Below, piece after piece: positions 25,837-34,932 of a stretch of DNA of 55,915 bases. Origin of the DNA: Actinomycetes bacterium. Its GTDB lineage: Bacteria > Actinomycetota > Acidimicrobiia > Spongiisociales > JAHEDJ01. Each line of letters opens with the position of its first letter. The first letter of the stretch is position 1. A program made the position numbers and the translations under genes. The stretch is taken from NCBI GenBank assembly GCA_024641245.1, contig JAHEDK010000018.1, positions 1 through 55,915 on the forward strand, read 5' to 3'. The notes under the pieces were generated by a model. The model was not told the origin of the DNA, ran no database searches, and saw only the letters and a list, made by a program, of their open reading frames with translations.

Positions 25837-26625
25837 TCAGGAGGATTCCTCGGCGCGGCGCGAGAAACGCTGAGCGACGACGATCGGAACGAAGGTCAGG
25901 ACGACGACGGCCAGTGCTACCACGTTGGTAACCGGGCGGTTCCTCGGCCTGACGAGCGACGAGAAGATCCAGATGGGAAGGGTTTGCTGGTTTCCGGCCG
26001 TGAAGGTCGTGACGATGATCTCGTCGAACGACAGGGCGAAGGCGAGCATGCCGCCGGTGACCAGCGCCGACGACAACTGGGGCAACAACACATGTCTGAA
26101 GGTTTGCCAGCCACGAGCCCCCAAATCCATGGACGCTTCGATGAGCGACGGCGAGGTACGGCGCAATCGGGCGATCACGTTGTTATAGGCAACCGCCACG
26201 CAGAACGTGGCGTGCCCGATCACGATGGTCCAAAACGAGAAGGACAAGTCGGCCAGGTTGATCGCGGAGCGGAGCGCAATCCCGGTGATGATGCCGGGCA
26301 ATGCGATCGGCAAGACGATGAACAGCGACAGAGCTTCGCGACCGAAGAACCTGGTGCGCCACACAGCACCGGCGGTCAGCGTTCCGAGGATGAGCGCCAC
26401 CACCATCGCCACGAATGCCACTCGCAGCGACAGCCCGAGCGCGGCCCGGATATCGGCGTTATTCCAGGCGACCTCGAACCAGCGGGTGGTCAAGCTCGGT
26501 GGTGGGAATTTGAAGCTGGCGTCCTCGGTCGTGAATGCATAGAGGAACAAGATGGCGATCGGCACGTGGAGGTAGAGGATCGCGCCGAGCGCCGCCGCCT
26601 TGAGACCGAGTCCGGCGGTTCTCAT
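25837..26625 (-). CDS. potC: Spermidine/putrescine ABC permease (PotC type)
   Basis: 262 aa, about six helices. The start [20 protein letters not shown] overlaps the potB stop by ATGA. PotC-like features: [19 protein letters not shown] after the first helix, and the EAA coupling loop [23 protein letters not shown], which contacts PotA. It ends with a typical FSRRAEESS tail. Last gene of the importer operon. Confidence 0.92.
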   Translation of the reverse strand: MRTAGLGLKAAALGAILYLHVPIAILFLYAFTTEDASFKFPPPSLTTRWFEVAWNNADIRAALGLSLRVAFVAMVVALILGTLTAGAVWRTRFFGREALSLFIVLPIALPGIITGIALRSAINLADLSFSFWTIVIGHATFCVAVAYNNVIARLRRTSPSLIEASMDLGARGWQTFRHVLLPQLSSALVTGGMLAFALSFDEIIVTTFTAGNQQTLPIWIFSSLVRPRNRPVTNVVALAVVVLTFVPIVVAQRFSRRAEESS

Positions 26626-27548
26626 AGCGCCTCGAATGCTCCGAGTCGTTTGGCACCGAACAGGTACAGGCCCATGACCGCGATCGGAACGAACGCGAAC
26701 GCGGCCGCCAGTGGCAGGTTCCCTGCCACACCCTGGTAGCTGTAGATCGCCAGCCCAATGAAGGGTGAGGAATCGCCGATAACGGTGGGGATGATGTAGT
26801 CGCCGAGCGTTAGCGAAAACGTGAAGATCGAGCCTGCCGCCACACCCGGGATGGCGAGCGGCCACACGACCTTGCGAAAGGTCGTGGCAGGGTGAGCGCC
26901 GAGGTCTGCCGACGCTTCGATGAAAGATCGCGGAACCCGCTCGAGCGCGGCCTGGATGGGCAGCACCATGTACGGCAACCAGATGTACACGAAGACGAGG
27001 AACTGGCCGATGTACGAGACCGAAAGGGACGGTCCGCCGATAGCCGGAAGCGCTAACACCGCATCGAGGAGGCCGCCGATACCCAGTCGTTCGAAGAACC
27101 AGTTGACAATCCCGTCTGCGGAGAGGATGAGCTTCCACGAATACACGCGCACCAGATACGACGACCACAGCGGGATCATGACCGCCAGCACCAAGACGGC
27201 TTTCGTGCGTCGGGACGCGTGACGGGCGATGAAGTAGGCAAGCGGAAGTGCGATCACGATCGAGGCCAGTGTGACGGACGAAGCCATTCCGATGGTCCTG
27301 GCGGCCACCGACATGTTGGCGTCTGTGAACAGGTCGCGCCATGTTGCCAGCGTCGGTGAGCGATCGATCGTCCCGGCGAAGCTGTCGAGTCGAAAGAAGC
27401 TCTGAACGAGGAGCGCGGCGAGGCTCCCTCCGTAGACGCCGACCATCCAGAACAACGGCACGCCGAGCAAGAGGGCGAGCCGCAACTTCGGCCTCCTGTA
27501 GAGGGCCGATGCGAGCCGGTGAATCCGAGAGGTCGGGGCTGAACTCAT
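26622..27548 (-). CDS. potB: Spermidine/putrescine ABC permease (PotB type)
   Basis: 308 aa with six helices. Typical PotB stretches are [10 protein letters not shown] near the start, [37 protein letters not shown] and the EAA loop [28 protein letters not shown]. It pairs with PotC to form the membrane channel. It lies 49 bases behind potD, and its stop overlaps potC. Confidence 0.92.
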   Translation of the reverse strand: MSSAPTSRIHRLASALYRRPKLRLALLLGVPLFWMVGVYGGSLAALLVQSFFRLDSFAGTIDRSPTLATWRDLFTDANMSVAARTIGMASSVTLASIVIALPLAYFIARHASRRTKAVLVLAVMIPLWSSYLVRVYSWKLILSADGIVNWFFERLGIGGLLDAVLALPAIGGPSLSVSYIGQFLVFVYIWLPYMVLPIQAALERVPRSFIEASADLGAHPATTFRKVVWPLAIPGVAAGSIFTFSLTLGDYIIPTVIGDSSPFIGLAIYSYQGVAGNLPLAAAFAFVPIAVMGLYLFGAKRLGAFEAL

Positions 27549-27597
27549 GGGTGAGCGCGGGTGGGAACGCCGGACGGCGCTCCCACCCGGGGATGGG

Positions 27598-28779
27598 TCA
27601 GCGTCCGCCGATGACGGCCAGGTAGTCGGTCACCCAGCGGTAGTACGGCACACACGATCCGGCCGCCTCCGTCCCGTTGCAGTCGTCGGTCGGCGTCTTC
27701 CAGAACGAGATCCGGTCGAAGTTCTCGAATCCGTTGGTCGTGCAGCCTTCGGCGCCCAGAAGTTCGTTGCCATCGCAAGCCGCCGGAACCGACGGGACCG
27801 ATCCGAACCAAGCCGCCAGGTCACCCTGCAGCTTGGGATTGAGCGACCAGTCGAGCCACTGGTAGGCGCAGTTTGGATGAGGTGCGTTGACGTGCATCAT
27901 CGTCGTGTCTGCCCACCCAGTGGCTCCCTCGGTAGGAATCGTTGAGGCGATCGGCTCGCCGCTCGCTTGAAGGATATTCACCTGGAATGGCCAGCTGGCC
28001 GATGCAGCCACACCTTCGTTGGTGAAGTCATCGATCTGAATAAAGGCGTCGTGCCAGTAACGACCCACCAGCGAGCGCTGCGTGCGCAGCACGTCGAGAG
28101 CCTCGGCGTATTGCTCGTCGTTGAGCTGGTACGGGTCTTCGATTCCGAGTTCGGGTCGGGTGCTCTTCAAGTACACCGCCGCGTCGGCCACGTAGATCGG
28201 ACCGTCGTATGCCTGGACCCGCCCCGCATTGGGCTCGCCGTCGGGCAGGTTCATCGGCTCGAAGATCACGTTCCAGGACGTGGGCGCGTTGCCGCCGAAG
28301 GCTTCGGTGTTGTAGGCCAGCACGTTCGCCCCCCACTGGTAGGGAACCCCGTAGTGCTTGCCGTCGACCGTATGCCAGGGAGCGTCCTGGAGTCGTTCAT
28401 CGACCGTGTTCCAACTCGGAACGAGGTCGGTGTTGACTTCCTGGACGGTCCCGCCGGCGATGAGGCGGAGGCTGGCGTCTCCCGAAGCCGTGACGAGGTC
28501 GAACTCGTCTGACCCGGTCATCAGCGCCACCATCTCGTCCGACGTACCGGCGGTCTTCACCTCCACGGCGCATCCGGTGTCGGCTTCGTACTGAGTAACC
28601 CAGTCGTAGGCGGCTTCGGTCTCGCCTCGCTCGATATATCCGGCCCAGGCAACGATGACGACCTTGTCCTCGGAGTCGCCGATCTCCTGGAGGGGACCGT
28701 CCTCGGCGGACGTGCCATCTCCTCCGCAGGCGGCGACCGCCAGGACAAGCGCCACAACCAGGCTCGTTATTCGTCTCAT
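27598..28779 (-). CDS. potD: Polyamine-binding lipoprotein (PotD type)
   Basis: About 393 aa. The ATG at 28779 is chosen because AGGAGG lies seven bases upstream and it leads directly into the lipoprotein signal MRRITSLVVALVLAVAAC. The mature protein has the periplasmic-binding-protein type II fold used for polyamines (KVVIVAWAGYIERGETEAAY near the start, YGVPYQWGANVLAYNTEAF in the hinge). Two further cysteine-containing segments occur late (DGNELLGAEGC; DDCNGTEAAGSC). It delivers spermidine, putrescine or a similar cation to PotBC. Confidence 0.9.
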   Translation of the reverse strand: MRRITSLVVALVLAVAACGGDGTSAEDGPLQEIGDSEDKVVIVAWAGYIERGETEAAYDWVTQYEADTGCAVEVKTAGTSDEMVALMTGSDEFDLVTASGDASLRLIAGGTVQEVNTDLVPSWNTVDERLQDAPWHTVDGKHYGVPYQWGANVLAYNTEAFGGNAPTSWNVIFEPMNLPDGEPNAGRVQAYDGPIYVADAAVYLKSTRPELGIEDPYQLNDEQYAEALDVLRTQRSLVGRYWHDAFIQIDDFTNEGVAASASWPFQVNILQASGEPIASTIPTEGATGWADTTMMHVNAPHPNCAYQWLDWSLNPKLQGDLAAWFGSVPSVPAACDGNELLGAEGCTTNGFENFDRISFWKTPTDDCNGTEAAGSCVPYYRWVTDYLAVIGGR

Positions 28780-28809
28780 TCCTATCCTCCTCATCTCATC
28801 GGATTTCAT

Positions 28810-29892
28810 TCAATCGACCGCTCCGGCGGTCGGGATGTTGTCGGTTGCGGCCGGAGATTCAGACAGCGGCCGGCAAGCCCGGCTGTTCCAGTGAAGGCGC
28901 ACCCGTCTGCCATGGGTTGCGCCTACTTCGCCGTGGTCGACGTCGAGGTTCTGGCCTGCGACGAGCAGTACGGCGCCATCCACGTCGACCCGGTAGCGGC
29001 TGTACATGCCGAGATACGTGGCTTCGACCACGGTTCCGTCGATGAAGACTGAACCCTCGGGTGGGTCGATGGCCGGGTCGCTCAGGGTGATCTTCTCGGG
29101 TCGTACAGTGAACGGCATCGGGTTACCCCGGAGTCTCGTTGCGAGGGCACCCTCGACGATATTCGATACGCCGACGAAGCCGGCGACGAACGGGTTGCGC
29201 GGGCTCTCATACACCTCGGCCGGAGTACCGACCTGTTCGACGCGCCCATGGTTGAACACGGCCAGTCGATCGCTCATCGTCAGCGCCTCCTCCTGGTCGT
29301 GGGTCACGTAGATGAACGTAATTCCCACCTCGCGCTGGAGTGACTTCAGCTCCAATTGCATTTCCTGGCGTAGCTTGAGATCCAGGGCGCCCAGCGGTTC
29401 GTCGAGCAGCAGCACCGCCGGCCGGTTGATGAGTGCACGGGCAAGAGCCACTCGTTGGCGCTGACCTCCCGACAGTTGGGCCGGCCTACGGGCGCCGAGG
29501 GCTTCAAGGTGGACGAGGGCGAGTGCACCGTCGACGCGGGTCCGCCGCTCTTTGTCGCCTACCTTCTTCACCATCAGACCGTACGCCACGTTCTCGGCCA
29601 CCGTCATGTGTGGGAACAGCGCGTAATCCTGGAATACGGTGTTCACGTCCCGGTCGTATGGGGGCAAGCCGGAGACATCTGCACCGTCGAGGAGGATTCG
29701 CCCGGCGGTCGGGATCTCGAATCCGGCGAGCATGCGCAGGCACGTGGTTTTGCCTGATCCCGACGGGCCCAGCATGGCGAAGAATTCGCCGTCTGCGATC
29801 TTCAAATCGACATTGTTGACGGCCTGCACATCGCCGAACGACTTGGAGACTCCATCGAACTCGACGGCGACGGTCAACGTGGCTCCCTGCAC
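28810..29892 (-). CDS. potA: Polyamine ABC transporter ATPase (PotA type)
   Basis: 360 aa. Walker [11 protein letters not shown]-loop [20 protein letters not shown], signature [15 protein letters not shown], Walker [13 protein letters not shown] and H-loop [10 protein letters not shown] are all present. The C-terminal TOBE-type domain (residues ~240-345) includes PFTVRPEKI and is used for regulation in PotA-type ATPases. It is the first gene of the operon potA-potD-potB-potC, with 30 bases to potD. It energises import from the cytoplasmic face. Confidence 0.93.
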   Translation of the reverse strand: MQGATLTVAVEFDGVSKSFGDVQAVNNVDLKIADGEFFAMLGPSGSGKTTCLRMLAGFEIPTAGRILLDGADVSGLPPYDRDVNTVFQDYALFPHMTVAENVAYGLMVKKVGDKERRTRVDGALALVHLEALGARRPAQLSGGQRQRVALARALINRPAVLLLDEPLGALDLKLRQEMQLELKSLQREVGITFIYVTHDQEEALTMSDRLAVFNHGRVEQVGTPAEVYESPRNPFVAGFVGVSNIVEGALATRLRGNPMPFTVRPEKITLSDPAIDPPEGSVFIDGTVVEATYLGMYSRYRVDVDGAVLLVAGQNLDVDHGEVGATHGRRVRLHWNSRACRPLSESPAATDNIPTAGAVD

Positions 29893-30071
29893 TCATGCGC
29901 CCGCTTCGCCGGTCCGACGCACGCCCTGCATGCCGTGCGCCGGATCAGCACTGAGGGAAGGACTGATCGGGCTCTCTCACCGGCGCACTATAGGCAGGGA
30001 AGGGTGCCGCAGGAGGTCCGAATCGGCATCGAAAACGACGTTCGGCTGCCTCCGTGCGTAGGTTCAGATCT

Positions 30072-31226
30072 ATGGGATGCACGGTGCGGGTCCGCGTTCT
30101 CAGGCTCTGGGTGGCCGTCTTCGTCGTGAGTGCGTTCGTCACCGGATGCGGCCGGGGCGTATCAGTCAACCCGACCGGGGAACCGAGCACGATCGTCACC
30201 CGCCCACCCGTGTCGACCACCACCCCGACCTCGACCACCGAGCATGCTCGGGGCGATTTCGCAGCTCTCACAGTGGCTGCAGTAGGTGACTGGTACGCAG
30301 ATGATCCCGGTGAGGGTCGGTTTGTTGAGGATGCCGAGCAGACGCGCGATGCGATCATCGAAGCGTCACCCTCACTGTTGCTGGTCCTGGGCGATCTCAC
30401 CTACGACGGGAACTCACCGGAGCCGTTCTTCGAGTTCCTCGAGCCGCTCGAGGCCACCGTTCCCGCCTTCCCGACCTACGGGAATCATGACGGCATCGTT
30501 GAGGGCGAGGTCACCCGTCCCGGGTTCTACTCCGAACTGCGCCGGCACTTTTCACTCAGTGATGAGTGGTACTCGTTCGATGCCGGCCCGATTCACTTCA
30601 TCTCGATCAACTCCGAGTATCCCGAAGGATCGGTCGAGTTCGAACAGCAGTTCCTCGATATCAAGGAGGATCTCGCCGGAGCCTATTCGGACGAGTCGGT
30701 GAAGGCGATCATCCCGTTCTTCCATCGGGCAATGGCCAATCCCATTTCCCCTGATGGACCCGACCGCACGCTCCAGGAGTTCGTCTACCCGCTGCTCGAT
30801 TCCTACAGCACGAAGATCCCGCTCGCCCTCCAGGCTCACCATCACATCTACACCCGGACCCACGCGATCGCCTATTCCGAGGAGCGGAACCCGGAACGCT
30901 GCAAAGACGACGAAGTCGCCACGATGTGTGAGGCGCTGCATCGCGTTGTCGACTTCGGGACCGGGAACAACCCGCCGGTTTACGGGCCGGACGGCATTGT
31001 GTTCGTGACGGTGGGAACCGGCGGCGCCTACCCGACCGGTTTGACTCCGGATGCGGACTACGTCGCAGTCCGCCTGAAACCGGTGTCGACGGTCAAGCAC
31101 GATCCGGAGGCGGGCACCTTCGGATATCTCTATCTATCGATCGACGCCGATCTCGAGTATGTCGAAGGGCAATATCGCGCCAACAACGGGCAGGTACTCG
31201 ATTGGTTCTTCATAGAGCTGCCATGA
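30072..31226 (+). CDS. Secreted calcineurin-like phosphoesterase lipoprotein
   Basis: About 384 aa from ATG 30072; only a weak RBS is seen. The signal ends in a lipobox (FVVSAFVTGC) and is followed by a Thr/Pro linker. Metallophosphoesterase motifs: AAVGDWYADD (GDW in place of the usual GDxH), LVLGDLTYDG, YGNHDG, a His in IPFFHRAMAN and QAHHHIYTRTH near the C-terminus. The set predicts a two-metal active site outside the membrane, as in purple-acid-phosphatase-like enzymes. The replaced first His may alter metal preference. Substrate unknown. It is divergent from potA and shows no operon partner. Confidence 0.85.
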   Translation: MGCTVRVRVLRLWVAVFVVSAFVTGCGRGVSVNPTGEPSTIVTRPPVSTTTPTSTTEHARGDFAALTVAAVGDWYADDPGEGRFVEDAEQTRDAIIEASPSLLLVLGDLTYDGNSPEPFFEFLEPLEATVPAFPTYGNHDGIVEGEVTRPGFYSELRRHFSLSDEWYSFDAGPIHFISINSEYPEGSVEFEQQFLDIKEDLAGAYSDESVKAIIPFFHRAMANPISPDGPDRTLQEFVYPLLDSYSTKIPLALQAHHHIYTRTHAIAYSEERNPERCKDDEVATMCEALHRVVDFGTGNNPPVYGPDGIVFVTVGTGGAYPTGLTPDADYVAVRLKPVSTVKHDPEAGTFGYLYLSIDADLEYVEGQYRANNGQVLDWFFIELP

Positions 31227-31345
31227 GTTCGGCATCGCCGCGACGCCGCGATCGACCTCCGCGCAGAAGTCCGGTCCGACGCTATCAAACGCGGCATGCG
31301 AGAATGTACATGGCCGTCAACCCGGCTACCGATCTGGAGGCAGTG

Positions 31346-31471
31346 ATGGCAAGCAAAGACAAAGGTGGCAGAAGCGCCAAGAAACCAGCCGCCAAAGATC
31401 TAAAACAGAAGCGCCTCGAGAAGAAGGCGAAAAAGGGTTCCCTAGACGGAAAACCGAGCAAGGTCGTCTGA
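31346..31471 (+). CDS. Small lysine-rich protein
   Basis: 41 aa, MASKDKGGRSAKKPAAKDLK then QKRLEKKAKKGSLDG. The ATG has GGAGG upstream. Strongly basic and probably disordered; short K-D-K-G-G-R-x-x-K-K proteins of this kind occur in actinobacteria, but I know of no function. Nucleic-acid binding would be a guess. A hairpin follows directly. Confidence 0.6.
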   Translation: MASKDKGGRSAKKPAAKDLKQKRLEKKAKKGSLDGKPSKVV

Positions 31472-31475
31472 AGAG

Positions 31476-31558
31476 ACCGGCGCCTCGAGTCGCCGGTGGG
31501 TCAACCATCCTCGATCTTGCCGATCGGACTCATCGGGCGTTCACGAAGGCGCCCGATG
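31476..31558 (+). terminator. Two hairpins behind the lysine-rich gene
   Basis: ACCGGCG/CGCCGGT (31476-31497, 8-base loop) starts five bases after the stop. A second, stronger stem CATCGGGCG/CGCCCGATG (31531-31558) follows. Neither has a strong T-run. The rest of 31559-31736 shows no gene that I can support. Confidence 0.45.
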
Positions 31559-31736
31559 GTGTGATGCCCGCTTTCCGTTGTTATCGGCTAACCTCGCTCA
31601 TTGCATAGGCATAAACATTGAGGACGTCACCTCATCGTTTGCCGATTCCACACGGGTCCTGGGTGTGAAAGTCCGCGGGTATTGCAGCCCGGTTCACTCG
31701 CCAAAGCCGGTATGCAGACCCCAGGAGGTCACCTCA

Positions 31737-31820
31737 ATGACATCGACCGCAGCTTTGGTTTGGGTCAACCGACACCTTTGCCTCAGTTCCATCACCTTGT
31801 CCGCCGATCGGCCGGCCTGA
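31737..31820 (+). CDS. Possible 27-codon leader ORF
   Basis: ATG with a strong AGGAGGT eight bases upstream encodes MTSTAALVWVNRHLCLSSIT then LSADRPA. Its TGA is one base before the ATG at 31822 (TGATATG), which is in frame with the next gene. It could be a translated leader that feeds ribosomes to that gene by reinitiation. No family known. Confidence 0.35.
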   Translation: MTSTAALVWVNRHLCLSSITLSADRPA

Positions 31821-31845
31821 TATGGCGCAGCGAGGACGCGAAGGC

Positions 31846-32088
31846 ATGGCAAAACGCGCTCGAGAACGGGCGCGGCAGGAACGACAGGACGCCAAGCGCA
31901 CAAGGCGCGAATCCGGCCCCGACGACGCTTCTGAGCCTGTCGAGGCCGCCGACGAGTCGGCACTCATGGAGGAGTTCCATGAGTTGAGCGAGCGCCACGC
32001 CGCCGGGGTGGTCGGACAGGACGCCTACGACCAGGAGCGTCGGCGGATATTCGTCGAGCTCGGCATTGAATCCGAAGAGGACGGCTGA
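31846..32088 (+). CDS. Small charged protein, SHOCT-like end
   Basis: 80 aa from ATG 31846 (88 if from 31822). An Arg-rich helix (AKRARERARQERQDAKRTRR) is followed by an acidic linker and the module ALMEEFHELSERHAAGVVGQ DAYDQERRRIFVELGI. That module resembles the short helical SHOCT/oligomerisation motif (L-x-x-L-x-x-G-x-I-x-x-E-x-F/Y). Function unknown. It has a weak RBS (GAAGG) and may be coupled to the leader ORF before it. Confidence 0.55.
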   Translation: MAKRARERARQERQDAKRTRRESGPDDASEPVEAADESALMEEFHELSERHAAGVVGQDAYDQERRRIFVELGIESEEDG

Positions 32089-32199
32089 GCCACACAGCTC
32101 GCCGTCTCAACCACCCGGTCACGCCCCGGTATTTCCCTCGGGGTTCGACCGCACCTCTATATCAACTGCCCCACCCGGGGCCGACATCAAAGGAGTGCC

Positions 32200-32412
32200 A
32201 TGAGGGCACAAATACAACCGCGAGAAGCGGCAACCATCGACATCAACCACCTCCAAATCGGTGGCATCTATCAAGCGACAACTCAGGCGGGTCACGTCAC
32301 GCTTGGGGAGTACCTCGGTATCGAGGTCGCCTACGACGACCGGCGGATCTTGCTCCGCGGACGCGCAGGCACCGACTCGATAATCGTTGATCACCTAGCC
32401 TCGGTGGCCTGA
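32200..32412 (+). CDS. Small hypothetical protein
   Basis: 70 aa, MRAQIQPREAATIDINHLQI then GGIYQATTQAGHVTLGEYLG. A good RBS (AAAGGAG) lies upstream. The predicted beta-rich pattern, with IGGIYQAT and GEYLGIEVAYDDRRILLRG, suggests a small barrel. No family recognised. Confidence 0.55.
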   Translation: MRAQIQPREAATIDINHLQIGGIYQATTQAGHVTLGEYLGIEVAYDDRRILLRGRAGTDSIIVDHLASVA

Positions 32413-32464
32413 GCCTCCCGGCGCCACCAGCCGTTGCCGTCGGGTTATTTCATCCTCGAGTTTT

Positions 32465-33034
32465 CTAGTCGAGAACCGGCGCCGGCGCCCGCCGTCCGGC
32501 GGCGCCTCGCCTGTGGCCGACGGCGAATCGGTACAGGGCGACCAGCAGTACCGCCCCGATCATCGCCAGCGAGGTGACTCGGTACCAGGTGGCGGTGGTG
32601 TCTGCGCCGGAGAGTGCGGCATGGATCGATACCATCCAGAAGAGAGCGAAGCTGGTCATGTGTATCCCCTTCCAGAGGCGCTTCGGCATCTTCTTCATCA
32701 GCAGAGAAGTGCCCTCGACTGCCACCAGCAGATAGAGGCCGAGCACTCCCAGGGCAACCGGTACCGGCCGCCATTCGGAGGCAAACGGCACTAGCAAATC
32801 TGCCCATGAGAATTCGACGAAGGAATCGAGCATCAGTCCTGCCAGATGGATTCCGGTGAAGACCACGCTCAGCCCTCCCAACCAGCGGTGTAGGGAGAGC
32901 AGCCAGGCCGGGCGCCGGTGGTTCTGGAGGATACCGGTTGACAGAAAGACTCCCCATAGGGTGGCGAGCGTCACCAGTACCCAGGCGACGATTCCCGACG
33001 AGCGGGCCAGATACCAGTAGATCTGTTCATTCAT
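32465..33034 (-). CDS. Ferric-reductase-like transmembrane protein
   Basis: 189 aa with about five to six helices. His residues lie at heme-ligand-like places: LLSLHRWLGGLSVVFTGIHL AG and LWKGIHMTSFALFWMVSIHA ALSG. This is the ferric reductase-like/YedZ-type di-heme membrane domain without cytoplasmic FAD or NADP domains. It overlaps apbE by ATGA. With ApbE next door, it likely moves electrons across the membrane to or from a covalently bound flavin outside (inference). The start ATG 33034 is fixed by that overlap. Confidence 0.82.
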   Translation of the reverse strand: MNEQIYWYLARSSGIVAWVLVTLATLWGVFLSTGILQNHRRPAWLLSLHRWLGGLSVVFTGIHLAGLMLDSFVEFSWADLLVPFASEWRPVPVALGVLGLYLLVAVEGTSLLMKKMPKRLWKGIHMTSFALFWMVSIHAALSGADTTATWYRVTSLAMIGAVLLVALYRFAVGHRRGAAGRRAPAPVLD

Positions 33035-33945
33035 TGGAAGGCCGCCAGATTCGAACTCACTTCGAGGATTCCTTCTCGTGTCATGACCAGTCCGGCCAGG
33101 CCGGCGTCTTCGATCATCATGAGGGCGGCATCCGGGGTTGAGGCGAGCATGGCCACCTTGGAGAACGCCTCGGCCATCCATCCGCTCCCCGCTACGACGC
33201 TGGCCGCCACGACATCGTTGGATGGACCGTCTCCGGTTCGGGGGTCGATGAGATGATGCTCGATCCTTCCCTCGTGGACCCATGTCCTGATCAACGTCGA
33301 GGACGACGCGATAGCGCCCTCTTCGAGTCCGAGCGTGGCAAGGGACGCCTCACGGGCAAACGGATCCTCAATCTCGACGACCCAGGAATCGTCTCCGGGC
33401 GCGTGACCCCGGACCCGGAGATCTCCTCCGAGATTGACCAGTGCGCCGGCCGCGCCGGCCCGGATCATCTCCTCGGTAACGAGGTCCGCGGCCAGACCCT
33501 TGCCGATGCCGCCCGCGTCGAACGCACTGCCCTCCGGGATGCGCACCGTATTACAGGTCGGGTCGATCTGGATGCCTGCGCAGCCGGGGGCGGTGCCGGC
33601 CGCCACTGGTGCGGCGATGCGGCACTCGTCGCCTCCTCTTTCGCGACTGCGCGTGTATCCCTTCGCCATCAACGAGGCCAGCACGGTCGGATCGAATAGG
33701 CCGGCGGTCAGGCGATTGGCTTCGACGGCAGCCGAGAACAGCAGTATGGAATCGCTGGAGACGGTCAGTTCCTTCCCGGGCCGGGCGTTGACCCGGTTCA
33801 CCTCGGACTGTGGGAGGAATCGACTCCACTTGCTCTCGAGGTCGAACAATCGTTGCTCTGCTGCAGAGAGAAGGCCTTCGTCTCCGCCTACCACCAGCAG
33901 ATGCGCCTCGCTGCCCATGACCCGCAGGCGTCGCTCGGCCATCAT
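33031..33945 (-). CDS. apbE: ApbE-family FAD:protein FMN transferase
   Basis: 304 aa. ApbE motifs: MGSEAHLLV near the N-terminus, LESKWSRFLPQSEVNRVN, FDAGGIGKGLAADLV (the GxGKG FAD/Mg region), ALVNLGGDLRVRGH and HHLIDPRTGDGPSNDVVAAS with the metal Asp. ApbE attaches FMN to Ser/Thr of extracytoplasmic proteins. No N-terminal signal peptide is seen, so it may act inside or use an unrecognised anchor. I see no classical D-G-x-T-G-A-T acceptor motif in the neighbouring genes. Its start overlaps the preceding gene by ATGA. Confidence 0.92.
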   Translation of the reverse strand: MMAERRLRVMGSEAHLLVVGGDEGLLSAAEQRLFDLESKWSRFLPQSEVNRVNARPGKELTVSSDSILLFSAAVEANRLTAGLFDPTVLASLMAKGYTRSRERGGDECRIAAPVAAGTAPGCAGIQIDPTCNTVRIPEGSAFDAGGIGKGLAADLVTEEMIRAGAAGALVNLGGDLRVRGHAPGDDSWVVEIEDPFAREASLATLGLEEGAIASSSTLIRTWVHEGRIEHHLIDPRTGDGPSNDVVAASVVAGSGWMAEAFSKVAMLASTPDAALMMIEDAGLAGLVMTREGILEVSSNLAAFQ

Positions 33946-34322
33946 CGACTGCCGCCGCTCCTGGTGATACTCACCATCTGCCGGGTCGGCGTGATGACCG
34001 CCGGCGCCGGAATCGCATTGACCGCGGAGCGGGTTTGAGCAAGCAGCCCGGATGGTGCCGACACGGTAAGCCGTGGTGACACTTCGGCCGTTGAAGCCAC
34101 TGCCGATGGAGCGGCGATCGTGGCCGCCTGAAGTGCCGCGCTCCAGGCCATTCCGGCCATCATTCCCAGCACCATTGTCGTCGACGCTCCCAGCACCGCC
34201 ACCCGGGAAGCGATTCCGGGCCTTCTTCTGCCTGAGCGCCCTGCGCCGGAGAGGCCGCTCGAGCCATCCCGACGCCTCTCCTGGAGACGACGGATTCGTT
34301 CTTCTTGTGAAAGATCAGTCAT
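33942..34322 (-). CDS. Single-helix membrane-anchored protein
   Basis: 126 aa from ATG 34322. A charged cytoplasmic N-terminus (MTDLSQEERIRRLQERRRDG) and an Arg-rich patch precede one helix (VAVLGASTTMVLGMMAGMAW). An Ala/Ser/Thr/Pro-rich extracellular tail ends TPTRQMVSITRSGGSR. It is in the apbE operon with overlaps on both sides. The tail has several Ser/Thr residues but not the usual flavinylation motif. No family recognised. Confidence 0.6.
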   Translation of the reverse strand: MTDLSQEERIRRLQERRRDGSSGLSGAGRSGRRRPGIASRVAVLGASTTMVLGMMAGMAWSAALQAATIAAPSAVASTAEVSPRLTVSAPSGLLAQTRSAVNAIPAPAVITPTRQMVSITRSGGSR

Positions 34323-34803
34323 CGTTGTCGGACCCCCCTTCGTGATCGTCGCTCTCGAAGTGATCGTCGTCGCCGGCCACCTGGTTGGAGATCGATGCCT
34401 CGGCAACGTTCACCGCCACCCGACCGTCGACGACCGATGCCGAGAACTCCATGAGGCGAGTTCCATCTGTCAGCCTCACCACGAGTTCTGAACCGTCGGC
34501 CGCGATGAGCCACTGCCAGCCCGGGGCGTCGACCTGATAGGCAGACAGTTCATCTCCCGAACGTGCGACCGTGATGACGCCCACCTGCGGGATCTCAAAG
34601 GCGAGCAATTCCGGTTGTGCGATCGCGGGGGATGACTCGATCGCGGTTTCGACGGGGGCAACGGCGACGGTGGGGTCGGCTGTGCCCAGCGCCGGCTCCG
34701 ACGTAGTGCTCAGGATCCCGAAGTTGGCGGCGGCGGCGGTGGCTCCGGCGAGGAGGACACCGACGATCGAGAGTGCTGTGACCAGAGTTGTCCGGTTCTT
34801 CAT
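34315..34803 (-). CDS. Secreted protein with acidic tail, first gene of the apbE operon
   Basis: 162 aa. Signal peptide MKNRTTLVTALSIVGVLLAG ATAAAANFG. The mature part has a beta-rich domain (VGVITVARSGDELSAYQVDA PGWQWLIAADGSELVVRLTD) and ends with an acidic metal-chelator-like tail (HFESDDHEGGSDNDD). It overlaps the next gene by eight bases. It is divergent from the two-component system at 34933, whose regulator may act on the 129-bp shared region. Function unknown; it may be an electron or metal carrier for the ApbE/reductase pair (inference). Confidence 0.65.
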   Translation of the reverse strand: MKNRTTLVTALSIVGVLLAGATAAAANFGILSTTSEPALGTADPTVAVAPVETAIESSPAIAQPELLAFEIPQVGVITVARSGDELSAYQVDAPGWQWLIAADGSELVVRLTDGTRLMEFSASVVDGRVAVNVAEASISNQVAGDDDHFESDDHEGGSDNDD

Positions 34804-34932
34804 TGTGGCTCCTTAGAGGAAACGTTCACTGTGGACAACGGTACGGGGAGGCGGGTGAGGAGCAACCGAAGCCCAGGTAAGGATTCGGCAAAGGTTCCGC
34901 TCCATGCTGCCGAAACCTGGCATCCTGCACCT

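Noticed and set aside
25984-26739. A 251-codon plus-strand frame inside the polyamine permease genes
   Set aside because: Very Gln/Arg/Asp-rich composition and full overlap with potB/potC mark it as an antisense shadow.
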